The notes under the pieces are model-generated. The model was given only the letters and a program-made list of their open reading frames with translations. It had not been told where the DNA came from and did no database searches. Both the position numbers and the translations under genes were made by a program. Below are positions 52,691 to 64,000 of a DNA stretch of 64,000 nucleotides, piece by piece. The stretch is from Galaxea fascicularis. Its lineage: Eukaryota > Cnidaria > Anthozoa > Scleractinia > Euphylliidae. The DNA lies in contig OX419343.1 in the NCBI GenBank assembly GCA_948470475.1, forward strand, positions 22,911,569-22,975,568, given 5' to 3'. Numbering within the stretch: position 1 is the stretch's first letter; the number at the start of each line of letters is the position of its first letter.

Positions 52691-53160
52691 ATGGTTGTCC
52701 TCAAGATTGTCAAGACTAAAAGCCCTTGCACGGTCTTTTTAGACCAGCCAATTCCGAAAGCCGATTATGTTGGGCTTCTTTCCTTCTCGCTTTGGAATTC
52801 GTGGCTCAATCTGCCTGTGAAAGACAGTGGGACTGTAAAGGTTTTCCATGCCCATAATCTGAGAGGATCTACAAAGGGATTTCCGCCAGGGTATGACACC
52901 CCCAAAGAACTGGCAAAAACCCTCAATTCAGTTTTCGATATGCTCAGCTACAAAAAAATAAAATAAAAAATAACCGCCCAGGCAAATATTTCCACTGGCG
53001 CTGTGGTGATTAATAACCCTGAAAGGAACAGAATTGAGCTTGCAAAGTTTGACATCCTGGAAATTTTCGACAAGTAAAAATATTGACAGTGTGACGCTTT
53101 TAGTCGAAGATGAAGACGAGGAGCTGTTTGATTTTCGCGGCCAAAAGCTTCACTTCGAGT
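52691..53160 (+). pseudogene. Virus-like small structural-type ORF, frameshifted
   Basis: ATG at 52691 opens FLDQPIPKADYVGLLSFSLW, PPGYDTPKELAKTLNSVF. After a frame change at about 52960 the similarity in style continues (LVEDEDEELFDFRGQKLHFE) to a stop at about 53173. The short beta-rich pattern resembles small capsid-type proteins of Polinton-like elements, but this is an impression, not a match. A new open frame (MSSADVLSTAPPEGG) begins at 53198 and runs into the poly-G. Confidence 0.4.
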
Positions 53161-53259
53161 TGTTGATAAATTGAAGAAAAAATTGGCTCATTAAACCATG
53201 TCGTCAGCGGATGTTTTATCGACCGCCCCGCCTGAAGGAGGCTCAGATTATGGGTTTGC

Positions 53260-53278
53260 GGGGGGGGGGGGGGGGGGG
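53260..53278. repeat. Poly-G tract (19 bases)
   Basis: An uninterrupted G run at the right limit of the virus-like cluster. Its length may be unreliable in the assembly. Confidence 0.85.
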
Positions 53279-55489
53279 TTGAACTAACTTAAGAGTTGGA
53301 CCTGGGATCCCGCGTGCAGGAAAAGGGTGCGCCTTCCCTAATAGAGGTTTGCACTTCGTGCGTGGAAGAAACACATATGTTACACACGTTTCACATTTGA
53401 GGAAACACACACACATGAATAGGGAGGGTCCCAGTCGCAACGCACCCCATCTGTTCACCCAACACAGGACACCTCATCACCGTCACCCCATTCAAATGCG
53501 TTTCTTCGGTAACGAGCCTAGGTGAGTTGCCGAAGAAACGCGTTTGATTATTTAATCAATTAATTATTGATCTGCTCGCCACTGACAAATCACGATATTT
53601 TGCTCAAACTCGTCCTGTAATTGTTAGTTATTCGCATGTAAAGACACGCAAAATGACGTCTCGCGGAAAAAAAAAAAAAAAAAACTAAGCGACGGTGTGC
53701 ACGCACTCGAAGCGTAAAAACCTCACACTTTGTTACAGTTTAAGAAAAAAAATAGGCTAAGCTACTGCTTATGTTTTGTCTTATACATGTGAGAGGGATG
53801 CGAAACTAGGAAACCCCATTGTCAGTACAGTCATGAGTCTTTATCTCATGTGCTAAGAGTCACGCGAGTCACGCAAGCTGTCGCAACTCGCGTTATGCTT
53901 TACCATAAAAATAAGGTTAACGGCGAATTCACACTTGTGGTCGAGTGGGTTCTACTAAAGGTAAAAAGTCCTTTCGAAATTGTACTTAAGACTAAAAATT
54001 ATCTGTTTACGAAACAAAAACTTTTTCCTACGCGCAAACTAAACATGAAGGGGGAAAAGGCTTGACAGTACTAAAAATAGATCGACCCCCTACGTGACTC
54101 AGACGCTCAAAAATTTGTATGAGCGGGATGTGTTTTGGAAGAGAAAAATAAGCGAAAGCGGTACAACAACGAGGTGAAATCGTTGAACGAGCTTCATTTA
54201 TATTAAACAAAAGGCCATACTTTCGTTGTGGGGTGCAATCTCAGATCTGGATATCCAGAAATTGTCCTTAAATCCGTAAATTATTCGAAGCGCCTACCGA
54301 AATCCGATCGTCTCCGTCTCTCCTGGTGTACGACGAAATAGTATCCGACCACTCCGACTTGTTCCTCAAAACATGATGTACTTTAATTTTGGACTAAAAG
54401 GCATTAATTTTATGTATCTCATGTGACTAAGATGTGCTGCTCTCTGTATTGGAGAAGATGTAAAAATCTGTCCAATTCACATTGAATTTCCAAATATTTA
54501 TCAGCTTAAGCTTATATAACATGCTACAACGAGTTGCAAAAATACTTGAGACACTGTACGCCATTTGGCCTTGAATGACGTTTCCATGATCTTCCGCTTT
54601 CCCTCCCCCTCCCCCTCTTATCAGGGGGAGGGGGAGGGGGTGAGTATTGCATGTCACAGATTTGTTAGCAGCAGCGTTTTAGAGAAAGAAGAGACGTTTT
54701 TGATTGCGAATGTCTCAACAATTTTGCAACTGGTTGTAGCATCAACAGACACCGAGCAAATTTGTTTTGGCCTTCCGTGAAACCTTGACATATATTTATT
54801 TGCGTAGTTCGTAAGAACACAAACTATTGTGCAGAGTAGATAGTCTTTAGTTGATTTGATTCCTGTTGCTTTCCTGGATTTTAATCACGTAAACAACTAA
54901 ACGTCGTTTGTTTCTTTCATCCGAAAGAAACGATAAACGACGCGCGTTGTAGGTGTGAATGGCACAAAGAGAGCTTCTCTTTCAGCCATTCACAGCTCCA
55001 ATGAAATATTCGGTACTAAAATATTTCGAGACTTACCCTGCTAGCAAAGGATTGGATAAAAACACTAGTGAAAGCAGGGTAACCGCAAGCAGGGTGTTAA
55101 CGTTTGAGAGTCGGCCGCGAGTGTAATCTTTAGAGACAACAAAATCGCCGCTATTTTCCAATTCTTTGCATTTTAACCCAAGCATCAGCCGGTCTTATAC
55201 ATAATTCCCAGGTTTCTCTTCGACATCAAGCTGGATATTCCATGTTTCCGCGAAAAAGTAGTAGGCACATTTGCGAGCTTACCGACACGACGCAACCCTG
55301 CCATACAAAATTCTCGAACAGACCATGCCGCGAGTCGTTTGTTTTTCTGAGTCTTCACTGGGGGTGAAACTCTGTGACGTCATTAGTGCAAAATCGACTC
55401 TATCCATCAAACCGATGGCATTGTAGCTACTCGCGCATGCGCAGTAGCTACAAAAACTACGCCAAAAAAGTTTCATTCGACATTTATAA
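53279..55489. other. Intergenic stretch with two inverted repeats
   Basis: 53493-53513 and 53526-53546 are complementary 21-base arms (CAAATGCGTTTCTTCGGTAAC). 54601-54616 and 54623-54638 form a perfect CCCTCCCCCTCCCCCT stem around CTTATC. No gene was recognised. Confidence 0.5.
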
Positions 55490-55657
55490 AAGAAACGGAA
55501 TGAAAATAATGATTAAGTGCAAGACGGCCGCTTGGCGGTAAAGGAAAATAATATGTGAGAACAAAATTAATTTGTAAGCCGAATTCGCGGGAATGGGTGA
55601 GTTAAGGAGGTAAATAGAGTAGCAACAGACGGCTAATTTATGGTAACATTTAATGCC

Positions 55658-55663
55658 TTTATT
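55658..55663 (-). promoter_or_regulatory. AATAAA polyadenylation signal, BRICHOS gene 2
   Basis: Equivalent in position to the signal at 30507-30502. Confidence 0.55.
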
Positions 55664-56155
55664 TCAAGACTAAATCAGACTTCTGTAACAAGATAACGCT
55701 GATAAAATCACTATGGTGCATATACCTTTTTGTTAATTTTACGAAATTAACTTTTATCATCGCAGCTACAGATCGACATTACATTTAAGATACTTTTGGG
55801 CTGAAAAGTTACGAGGGTCAACTTTAATCTGATGGCCGGAGTAACTACACTGGCACTGATGATATATGTTCGGGTTTCTCATGTCTTCTAACATTACTGA
55901 CAAGATTTAAAATTGGAACATATCTAGAGTTTCACTTGATCATTCCACACTGAAGTGGGTTATAAGACACCAGTTTTAAAATTTATGACAATATGGATTT
56001 CTATCAGTAATGGTTTTGATCAAACTGTCACTAATGTTGGCAACTCTAAAATCACTGAGATCTAAAAGGGATCGAATAAAATAACACGAATTTCGCTACC
56101 GGGATGTGAAGCGCAAATGCTCGCAGCTTTTCCGTTATGTTAACGTTCCACTTCT

Positions 56156-59100
56156 TCACGGACAGATTAAATCACAACAGACAGGATAAGCGTTGCTGAG
56201 GTGGTTTGTTGAGCAGTTCCATTGACTTATTCTTGGCCGCATGTCATGGCAAGTGACGTAGTAGTAACATGAATGCATCCTAAATGTGCAATTCATTTTC
56301 CACCTCGCATCTGGGCAATGGGTAACAACGTACGTGTGTGAGTTCATGTTGCACCCTATAAAGTTTGTTACTATTGTGCGTTTTTTACGGTCCACTTGAT
56401 AATCTGTAAATAAACAAGAAAACAAGAAGATTAGATCACCTACTACCTCTGCTATTGCTCAGGGGTCTGGTTCAATTGCCAGCAAGATTAATTTTGCTTC
56501 TTTTCTACAATTCGTCGATGTGTTCAACCAACTATTGCATAACGTACACTGTCCAGGTGTGCAGACGAGAGCAGTTTACTTGGGATGGATAGCTTCGCGT
56601 AGTCGAAAAAACACGTTACAGTCAACGTCATCGACATGCGTTTCTCTTACTTACTGACTTGGATTGGATAGAACATTCTTTTTTCCCCTTTTCTTCACGG
56701 AGGAACAAGAAACACACCTTAATTTTCTGTGGGGTAGCCTCTTTTTTAAGGAAAGCCGGCGGACGAGGAAAATAATCCTCGTGGCAGGAACGAGAGGCTG
56801 ATTAAGTTCTAAATGGTGTCAGCTCTGACACTCGACAGACAAACCTAACCTGCGTAGCAAGCGTTTCCATGGGGTTTTGCTCTCGCCCACGCATCCGAAC
56901 TTTCGAGCGCTGAAAACGCCATGGAAACGCTTGCTACGCAGGCTACGACAAATCCCGATCGTCTTTGTCAACAGTACAGTAGCTTAAAAATATACACGCA
57001 AATCAATAAACATGAAAATTTGCAAACCTTTCCCAAAAGCCACAAAATTGTTTTCTATGCTGCGTAGTACGATGCTACTTAACAACACCAACATCAACCT
57101 TTATTCGCCCTGTATTCAACTTCATACATACACAATAGAAAGAAGACAATATTTATCTGTACCCAATAAAGCCTGGAGCTGAAACAATCCTAAGATTTTC
57201 TAGCCAGTTCTCCAGATTTTAAAGTTGTAAAGAATTGAGATCTAATCTTTTTCAAGGAAGCAGTTTTAAAAGTACAATGTAATAGTAGAGAAAGAGGATA
57301 TGCTTGAGTTATGTTTGACTTTGTTGTTCTGATAGTAAATAAGGTTTCAGTTGTATTGAGAATTGGTATACGTTTAGTTCTTTAAGGTTTAAGGGAATTT
57401 TGTCCCAAGCAATACATGCAGCATATCTAATTGTTTGTTTTCGCGTATCGGTTCGCACTTTTTTTACGTAAAGGTTTTGTTTCGATGCATACCTGGTATT
57501 GTATTTGTGTACATTACTGGCATATTGAAAATAATTTGAAAACAGCTTTGGCAGGAGGCCTTAATGCCAAAGGTACGGGAATTTTAAAATCTGAAATCGA
57601 TAAACATTATGTACCGTAAGAGCATCTAATAAATCTCGACGTGCGATCTTAAGTCTCAACGTGCGACTTACTGATAGATCCATTTCCATTGCCCACGCCT
57701 TTGATGGTTTCGGTGTTGTAAATCGGCAGGGCTCCGCAAAAATCCAGAATCTCCCTTGTGAGAACCAGTCTGTTAGCAGGTCCAGTGACAGCCACCAGAT
57801 GGGAGTTGGTTTGCATCGGAAGTTGTGTAGGTAGAGAAGCAGCCTGACCAATTTACAAAGGAAGTAACCAACATTAAAAACCCATTCGCATTCTTATTTG
57901 TAATAGCCTCTAAAACCCCAAACTTTGACCTTGTGTCGTAGGGTCGTACTGTGTAATAGTCATCGCATCCTCGTAACCAGCATATATCAAATACTGATAA
58001 ACGTTTGTGAATTAATGAACACAATATAACAATCATGATTTTTCATTCCCATGCACATAAATGGGATTGCATGGCAACCGAAACGCCATGGAAACGAAAA
58101 TAATAATTAACAATTATTCACTGAAGTGGAGGTGAATAGTCCTTTGCTAATCACCTCCGAGTTTACCAATCAGAATGCGCGAAAAGCACTATTCAAATGT
58201 GTGGTCCCACAAGCTTACAGCTTTAAAATTGTTACCGTGTATAAATAAAGTTTCTCTACCTTTTCTTTTCTTTTCGTATATACTAACATTTATTTAGTTA
58301 CTACAACGTTTTCGACAATCTTTTTGTAAGAACCTTTTATAACGTGGCGTCTGAGATTTGTCAAAATTTTAAGAACATGCTGAGAACATAGTAATGACTT
58401 TGTTGAGTTGTGAACCTCTGTGTTAGCTTCTTCGCGGCATCTGAGAGCAAACCGCACAAGCACGTGACTAGATGACTTGAGGATTCCTGGTCATGTCCGC
58501 ATTGATTTAAGAACATCTCAGATAAGAATGTTCAGCCTCAGGACAACTATATTAGACGTTCTTGTGAAAAAAAAACATACAAAAAACAAAAACAAAAAGA
58601 ACAAGAATGTAGTGAATCAAGAATTATGGTCTTTCCTTTCTTTGCTAGAAAGGTTCAAAAACAAATTAAGTAACCTAGATAATTAAGTTAAAGTACTTGA
58701 AGCTCTTTATCCCACTAATACAGTTAAGTAGTTACCCGATCAAAGTCAGCTTTTAGTTTTCCAGGAGGAGACAAAGACGGATTCATTTTGGAAATGTAGC
58801 AGACTTTTCGAGCAGGAAGCCTTGTTGCAGTTAGACGCTGTAGAGAAAAGGGACTGATGTTAAGAAGGGGTTGGCGAAACAGGAAGAAGATTTTGCTTAG
58901 AACAATAACAAGTGACACGGATGGATCTCCTAACTGCCTTGGGCGCAAAATATGTCACCAGGAGAAGAGATTCTCAGTGATCAACTGACTATTGGAACTG
59001 AGCTATGACTCTTCACTCAGCTATATGATATGGGATAGCTGAGATAACTGAATGACAATAATAAGAGTAAAACAAATGACGCGTGCAAATGACAAAAGTA

Positions 59101-61176
59101 CTCCCAGTTTAAGAACAACTCTTATGGCGATTGAGTGAAATTGAAAAAATGTGGCACTAGGTTGGAAAAATGGACCCCTTGATTTTCGTCCCGAGATAAC
59201 CTATGGTGTGCTAAGAGTACTAGTCGTGATGTAAGTCTTAGGTTCCAGAGGTTTTGCAGTTTTTGAGAAACTTACGAAAACCCGTAGACAATCCGTGAAG
59301 CCGCAAAATCGCAGAAATGACTAATGAGGTCAAATTTCATCAACAGATAATCGAGCTCGCGTGAAAGCGCATAGCAAATTATGGTTTTCCTTAGTTTATA
59401 ATTTTATTTAGTAGGTATTGCTGAGCTTTATTCATGATAGTTTAGACTTACAATTATAATTCCGAATTCCTGGCGAGCAAGCGAAGACAACCGAAATAAC
59501 TTTCCAGACTTTGAAAATCAAAAACCCATACCGTTCTCAAACATCTCAAAACATACTCGGTGTTATGTGGAAATCTTTCAAAATTCAATTATAGTCTGTA
59601 CAAGAGCTGTTTTTGAACGTGGTATAATTTTTTTCTTGGCAAAAGTTATTTCTGAGGCGAGCGGTCCCATGCAAGTTGACCCAATTTGACCTTTCGAAGA
59701 CATTTTGTTTAACCAGGACACGTAGACAATTCGACTCGCTTTAGCTCGCTTTCTAGGTAAACCACTGAAATATTTTGCCGTTTCTCATTAAAACTACCCA
59801 GTAAACCTGAGATAATACTTCGATGACAGGTTACCTTCCAAATAGGTGTGAATGCAAATAATTTTTATGTTCTTTGCTAATTTTCCTGTTTGTTGCTGCC
59901 GCGCTTAGCCACCGGCCTTTTTCATATGGCGGCGGCATTTTTTGTGTCACCTTTCCCTAGCATATGGGAGTTATCATAGGGATACGTCGTTCAGCCATAC
60001 CACACCAAGCCTCTAACTACGTCAACCGTGGCACTGTCATACCAAACTTTCTTCTTAGAATCCATGTCACTAAGATGTCGATGTTGCAGGGGATCTCTTT
60101 ACGTAAAAATACAGGAATTTGTATAAGTTTGCACTCTGCAGGAAATTTGTTTTCCGGCCTGCATCTGCGCAAAACTAGTTTTCAAAATCTTCTAGTCACT
60201 TAACGACCCCCTCCCCCCTGCCCCACCACCACCCTTACCGAAAAAAAAAATAAATTTTGAACGGCTAGGTCAAAGCATTTCCTTTAAATCTATAAAAATG
60301 TTTGACTGCCAGGCATTTAGTTTTTTTGAGACCCTTCCCGGCTGCCGGGCATATAGCCACAGCATATAATAAAACGCTTTCCAGACTTCTCCTCCAAAAG
60401 CAGCTATGAAGCCTGTGTGCTATACTTAGGATTTTATATACGTCGACTATTTATCTCAACCCCGACATTCGAAGATTGCTTCTAGTTTATTTATTTATTA
60501 CGTTTCAGAAACCTCAAAACCGACTTACCATTTTAAAATCGTGATAAAAGTCCGCTCCGTCTACTTCGTTATGAGCAGGAACTCGGAAAACTTCAGCATC
60601 TTGTGTTCCATCGATATCAATTTCCTCTACGAATTGTGTTCCTTTCTCGTCAATTGCCATTCTGTACCGATCGGCCTGGAAGAAATTTTTAAAGACCTGA
60701 CTATCAAAATAGGGTTTCCGAGGAAGATAAGCATAACTGCAGAAAAAAAAAAAAACAAACGTCTATTTATTACGGCTTAGGGATTTCACTGATCAATGCT
60801 CCGTTTCCCAACATATACCAGTCAAATTTATCGTGCATCAAGGAAATAAGCCGGAGCTTTTCAAGCTCGGAATTTAAGACGCCTGTGCATTTTTTAAAGC
60901 TGGCGTTGCGCAGCAGTCAGTTTAAATCGAAACTCAAAGGATCTTAAAGGTGCAGTGTATAGAGAGAACTTTACAACAGTGAGAACAGGAAAATGTTTAG
61001 GAAGGACAGATTAAACATGACTAACCTCTCCAAGTGCAAATGGGTCAAGGAACAGAAATGCGAAAGTAGCAAATGCAAACACGACGATCTGTAAAGCAAA
61101 GGCAAAAATAACTCCGATGAACTACTTAAGACCACCTTCAAGAGAAAATGTACGAGAAACTCAGTACCTTCATCAT
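56156..61176 (-). CDS. Secreted BRICHOS preproprotein with Cys-rich C-terminal peptide, copy 2
   Basis: Exons 61176-61168, 61088-61026, 60675-60529, 58837-58736, 57843-57672, 56403-56156. Exons 3, 4 and 5 have exactly the lengths of copy 1 (147, 102, 172 nt); the total is again 246 residues. Signal peptide: IVVFAFATFAFLFLDPFALG. BRICHOS landmarks: VFRVPAHNEVDGADFYHDF, VCYISKM and ILDFCGALPIY. The processing site is R-K-K-R (170-173), followed by a 73-residue nine-Cys peptide. The last 28 residues of this peptide are nearly identical to copy 1 (RPRISQWNCSTNHLSNAYP), whereas its first 35 differ strongly (HTYVVTHCPDARWKMNC versus VDVINQCPNAKWNLSC), and its net charge is lower. Role as for copy 1: a secreted, furin-processed Cys-rich peptide of unknown activity. 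Confidence 0.88.
56849..56942. mobile_element. Short MITE in BRICHOS gene 2 intron 5
   Basis: The same CCTGCGTAGCAAGCGTTTCC ends as 31490-31577 and the same position in the gene, with a slightly longer core. Confidence 0.75.
57080..57650 (-). pseudogene. LINE 3' fragment inside BRICHOS gene 2 intron 5
   Basis: Absent from the paralogous intron. In the minus direction it reads RTDTRKQTIRYAACIAWDKI and PLNLKELNVYQFSIQLKPYL, the C-terminal R..t.r.s....lWN.LP..l pattern of LINE reverse transcriptases, followed by an AT-rich 3' part. Confidence 0.65.
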
Positions 61177-61292
61177 AGAATATTTATCAGCTTGATTGAG
61201 CTAAGGTCTGGAAATACCAAATAGGAAGGTGAGTTTACTGAAGTATTTTCGTCTCTGAAGGTGATCATGAGAATTGAACAGGTGCGTTCTGA

Positions 61293-61300
61293 AATTTATA
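61293..61300 (-). promoter_or_regulatory. TATA box of BRICHOS gene 2
   Basis: Minus-strand TATAAATT about 120 bases upstream of the first ATG. Confidence 0.5.
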
Positions 61301-61310
61301 GGATTGTGTG

Positions 61311-64000
61311 TTGTAAGAGGACACTAATCATGACTGATAACTCCAACGTAAATGTGTAACTTAATTCCTATAATCCCGTCTCGTGTCATGTATTATTTTT
61401 ATTCTCCATCCATGATTTACAAGTGATTCTACAATCCATCCTATTCCCCGCCCCGCCCTCCCCTACCAAAAATAAATAAAATAGAAACAATAATATTATA
61501 AGGGAAGAGGCAAGAAAAGGATGAGAACAAAGGAAAAATATGTTTGTTATTTGATGGGTCACTGTCCAATCCCCCGCTTTTTTCTGGTCCGCACTCATGG
61601 GCTGCCTTCTCGCCCTTCATTGTCTGCCTGTTTGAGTTGCGACGAGTCTAGTTACCTTACGTCTTCCTGTATTGCTGAAAGAAGGTTAAAAGTCAATTTC
61701 TAAGAAAAGGGCGGAAATGAGTTCCATAAGTCGAATCTGATCCACGAAATGCGAACTGCAAAGGAGAGGTAGCCGGTTTTTAATTTTAAACACCAATTCG
61801 AAGTTACACTGAATCGAGCTTGCTGTTCGTCAAAATTCATTTTCCCAGTCATTTGGAATTCCACGGCTAGAATTTAAGTTAGTAATTTGCTTTGTGAGCC
61901 GACTTCCGATTTCCGTAGGACGGAGTATAAAAAACTGGCAATTAACCAAGTGCTGAAACGGACATTCCGCATTTGTTTGGAGAGTGACGTAAATTAAGTG
62001 GAGTTTGTTAGAGATGAAAAGATTTGTCCTCTGCTGCTGGCATATTTACATCCTCTGTTGCTTACACCAGTTCAAGAGTTCAAACCACTTCTGCAGGGGA
62101 TTATCTATATCATTCACTTAGTAACGCCAGGAAAGAAAACGCAACTGAAACTGCAATGCAGGGGGTTCATACGCCTTGGGACAGTTCCTGCAGCTTTCCT
62201 TTTCTCTTCCTAGTTTCAACTGACTCAGAAACGACAAGATTAGTCCACGATGACCCAATTCAAATGTTTCAAAACTGGAGCAGGGAAGAGTGCCGGGACA
62301 CCCTTTACAAATCAATAGCACCGTTTTAGCCGCAATAACCGAAGCTTGCCGAGGCATGTTTAGTCTAATACTCGCCTTCCTCGTTTGGAATGCAACTAAA
62401 TTACAAGCGCTGAAACAAACAAGCAGATTTAATTTGTTGGGCGAATGACGTAACCGATGAGAAATAAACCGATAGTAGAGACATTTGCTACAAAAGTTCA
62501 AGTTTCGCCGCAGGGGATACCCAAAACTATGTGCAATTAGTTTTGAGGATGTCCATTTTCAGTGCATAATTCAGATAATCAATCTGTTTCACTCTTTTGA
62601 AAGCCATTCATTGTATGTAAATTATTCTATTCTCGCCTTAGCCGTTTTTTCGGAAGCAATTGGGTCATGGGGGTTCTCAATTTGGGGTAATTTGTATACG
62701 GCTGGTAATTTCAATGCTTATTTTTTTCATGGGCCAAGTGTATTTCGCGAAAAAAATTGCTAAACGTACTTGTGCGCATGGTAAAAGATATATGAGATAA
62801 ATTCCCAGATGACAGTGGTGTCCCAATTGCAGCATGGGACCATAATTGCTTTTTAAACATGTCGCACTCACGATAAATCTATTTATTTCCTTTGGGCAAT
62901 AAATTTATGTCATTTCAAACCGTTTAGCTGAAAAAAGAAGATTTCAAGAAAAGCTGAAACGGAATTCAGCTAGGGCACGAAAAGGCGAGGAAAATTGTTG
63001 TCATTGTTGTATCATTTCTCACTAAAAGGCGAAGTAGCTACAGAAATTGTCTACTTTGTTTTTGCCCACCAATTACTAGTAAAGCGATCTCTGCCCTGGT
63101 AATTCGTCTACGTTTTCCTCTAGTTAACAGCACGACGCGTTCTTTGGTCACTCAAGTGTCAGTTGAATTAAGTGTATGTAATACAATTCCGCAGTCGTTT
63201 CCTCTGTTGCTTAAACAAGGTCAAGAGTTCAAACCACTTCGGCAGGGGCCTGTTAGTACAGTCATCATGCATAGATCGCCCCCATCTCTTAGTGTCGTAG
63301 TCAATATGTTTGAACGTGTAATCTTTAGCCTCAAATGAAGATGTCTTTAATCAAGACGAATTGTGGTTACCTTTTTTCTTAGTCATCTATTGATCGTATA
63401 TATTGTCAGTGATTCCCATTTGTAGTTCTAGGCAGTCGTGTGGGTGTCATCTCAAAGTCCGACTGATGAATACCGTCGTGGAATTATTTTTGGCGAATTG
63501 ACTTACTTCCTCTCGATTCCCGAAAACATTGTCGCTGGAAAATAAATTAAAATCCCGTCGAAAGCTGTTCCACGAAACTTAACGCTATTTATTTTCGTTA
63601 TTTTTACTACGGGCGTGAATGAACACGCACCTCGGATTAAAAAAAAAAAAAAAAAAACGATGGCATATGCACGTAGACTCCCAGAAAGTGACAAGAAACA
63701 GAGTGCAAGTAGGAAATTTATATTTGGCTAGAATATCGGCATTTCCTCCGCTATTCGGTTCGTTGGAATTCTAGCTTTTAATGGTATTTTTTTTATATAT
63801 ATAAATAAACTTTTGGTGTCACACACCACGACTGGGCTGCCTGTGGTTATATAATTGCGAAATTCCGTAAGATTCCACAGGTGCGTGAGAAATCACACTC
63901 TTCTGCTGCTTTGAGACATTGTCACTTTTCAGGTGAAATACCGGAAACAAACCTGATTTGACCCATTCAAATTCTTGACAAATTGTTATGCGCCGATCAA
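61311..64000. other. Right end of window, no gene recognised
   Basis: A 49-bp word is present twice in the same orientation: 62051-62099 and 63200-63248 (tcctctgttgctta...caagagttcaaaccactt.ggcagggg type). In the first copy a plus-strand frame gives a Ser/Thr-rich stretch (SSVAYTSSRVQTTSAG), broken by a stop in the second. Nothing else was identified. Confidence 0.45.

Larger units (their letters stand above)
55490..61310. repeat. Duplicated BRICHOS locus, copy 2
   Basis: The counterpart of 30150-33890 in the same orientation, longer because of insertions in introns (a LINE piece at 57080-57650 and about 220 bases at 55820-56035 absent from copy 1). Homology is strongest over exons and 3' flanks. 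Confidence 0.8.

Noticed and set aside
62118..62501. 127-codon minus-strand frame
   Set aside because: Cys residues are scattered without a domain pattern and no splice sites fit; treated as chance.

Overview
The window looks like an animal nuclear genome, most probably a cnidarian and perhaps a stony coral; the taxon is an inference. It is AT-rich, intron-containing DNA, dense in short terminal-inverted-repeat elements. It carries secreted Cys-rich protein families, a DIRS-type retrotransposon and a Polinton relic. The recognised host genes all lie on the minus strand and are split into short exons with consensus splice sites. I rebuilt them by following reading frame and intron phase from exon to exon. 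No rRNA, tRNA or CRISPR array was seen.

Host genes. (1) 1-5628: a trypsin-like serine protease followed in frame by calcium-binding EGF exons, running off the left edge into a coding-compatible GC-rich minisatellite. (2) 11251-12187 and 14966-16302: two tandem paralogues encoding a GON domain, otherwise known from the C-terminus of ADAMTS9/20-type proteases. (3) 30769-33799 and 56156-61176: two paralogous six-exon genes for secreted BRICHOS preproproteins. Each has a signal peptide, a BRICHOS domain, a dibasic furin-type site and a 71-73-residue nine-cysteine C-terminal peptide. They are the best candidates for interesting biology: processed Cys-rich peptides of unknown activity in a duplicated locus.

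Mobile DNA fills most of the rest. 17-24.4 kb holds a dispersed 640-bp repeat pair, a frameshifted Polinton packaging-ATPase relic and a large inverted repeat. 25.0-29.5 kb is a nearly complete DIRS-like element (gag, RT-RNase H, tyrosine recombinase, inverted terminal repeats). 34-37.2 kb is a cluster of small TIR elements. 39.4-41.2 kb is a LINE inserted into a ~55-bp minisatellite. 42-43.7 kb is a decayed MULE-like transposase and 44.7-45.06 kb a LINE fragment.

45-53.3 kb is a composite. A decayed, virus-like gene cluster of unknown type was split by a 5.1-kb DNA transposon (45581-50720) that has matching terminal inverted repeats, a 3-bp GTT duplication and two convergent genes. Removing the insert with one GTT restores an open frame across the site, which fixes the order of events. 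The right third, to 61.3 kb, is the second BRICHOS locus; beyond it nothing convincing was found.
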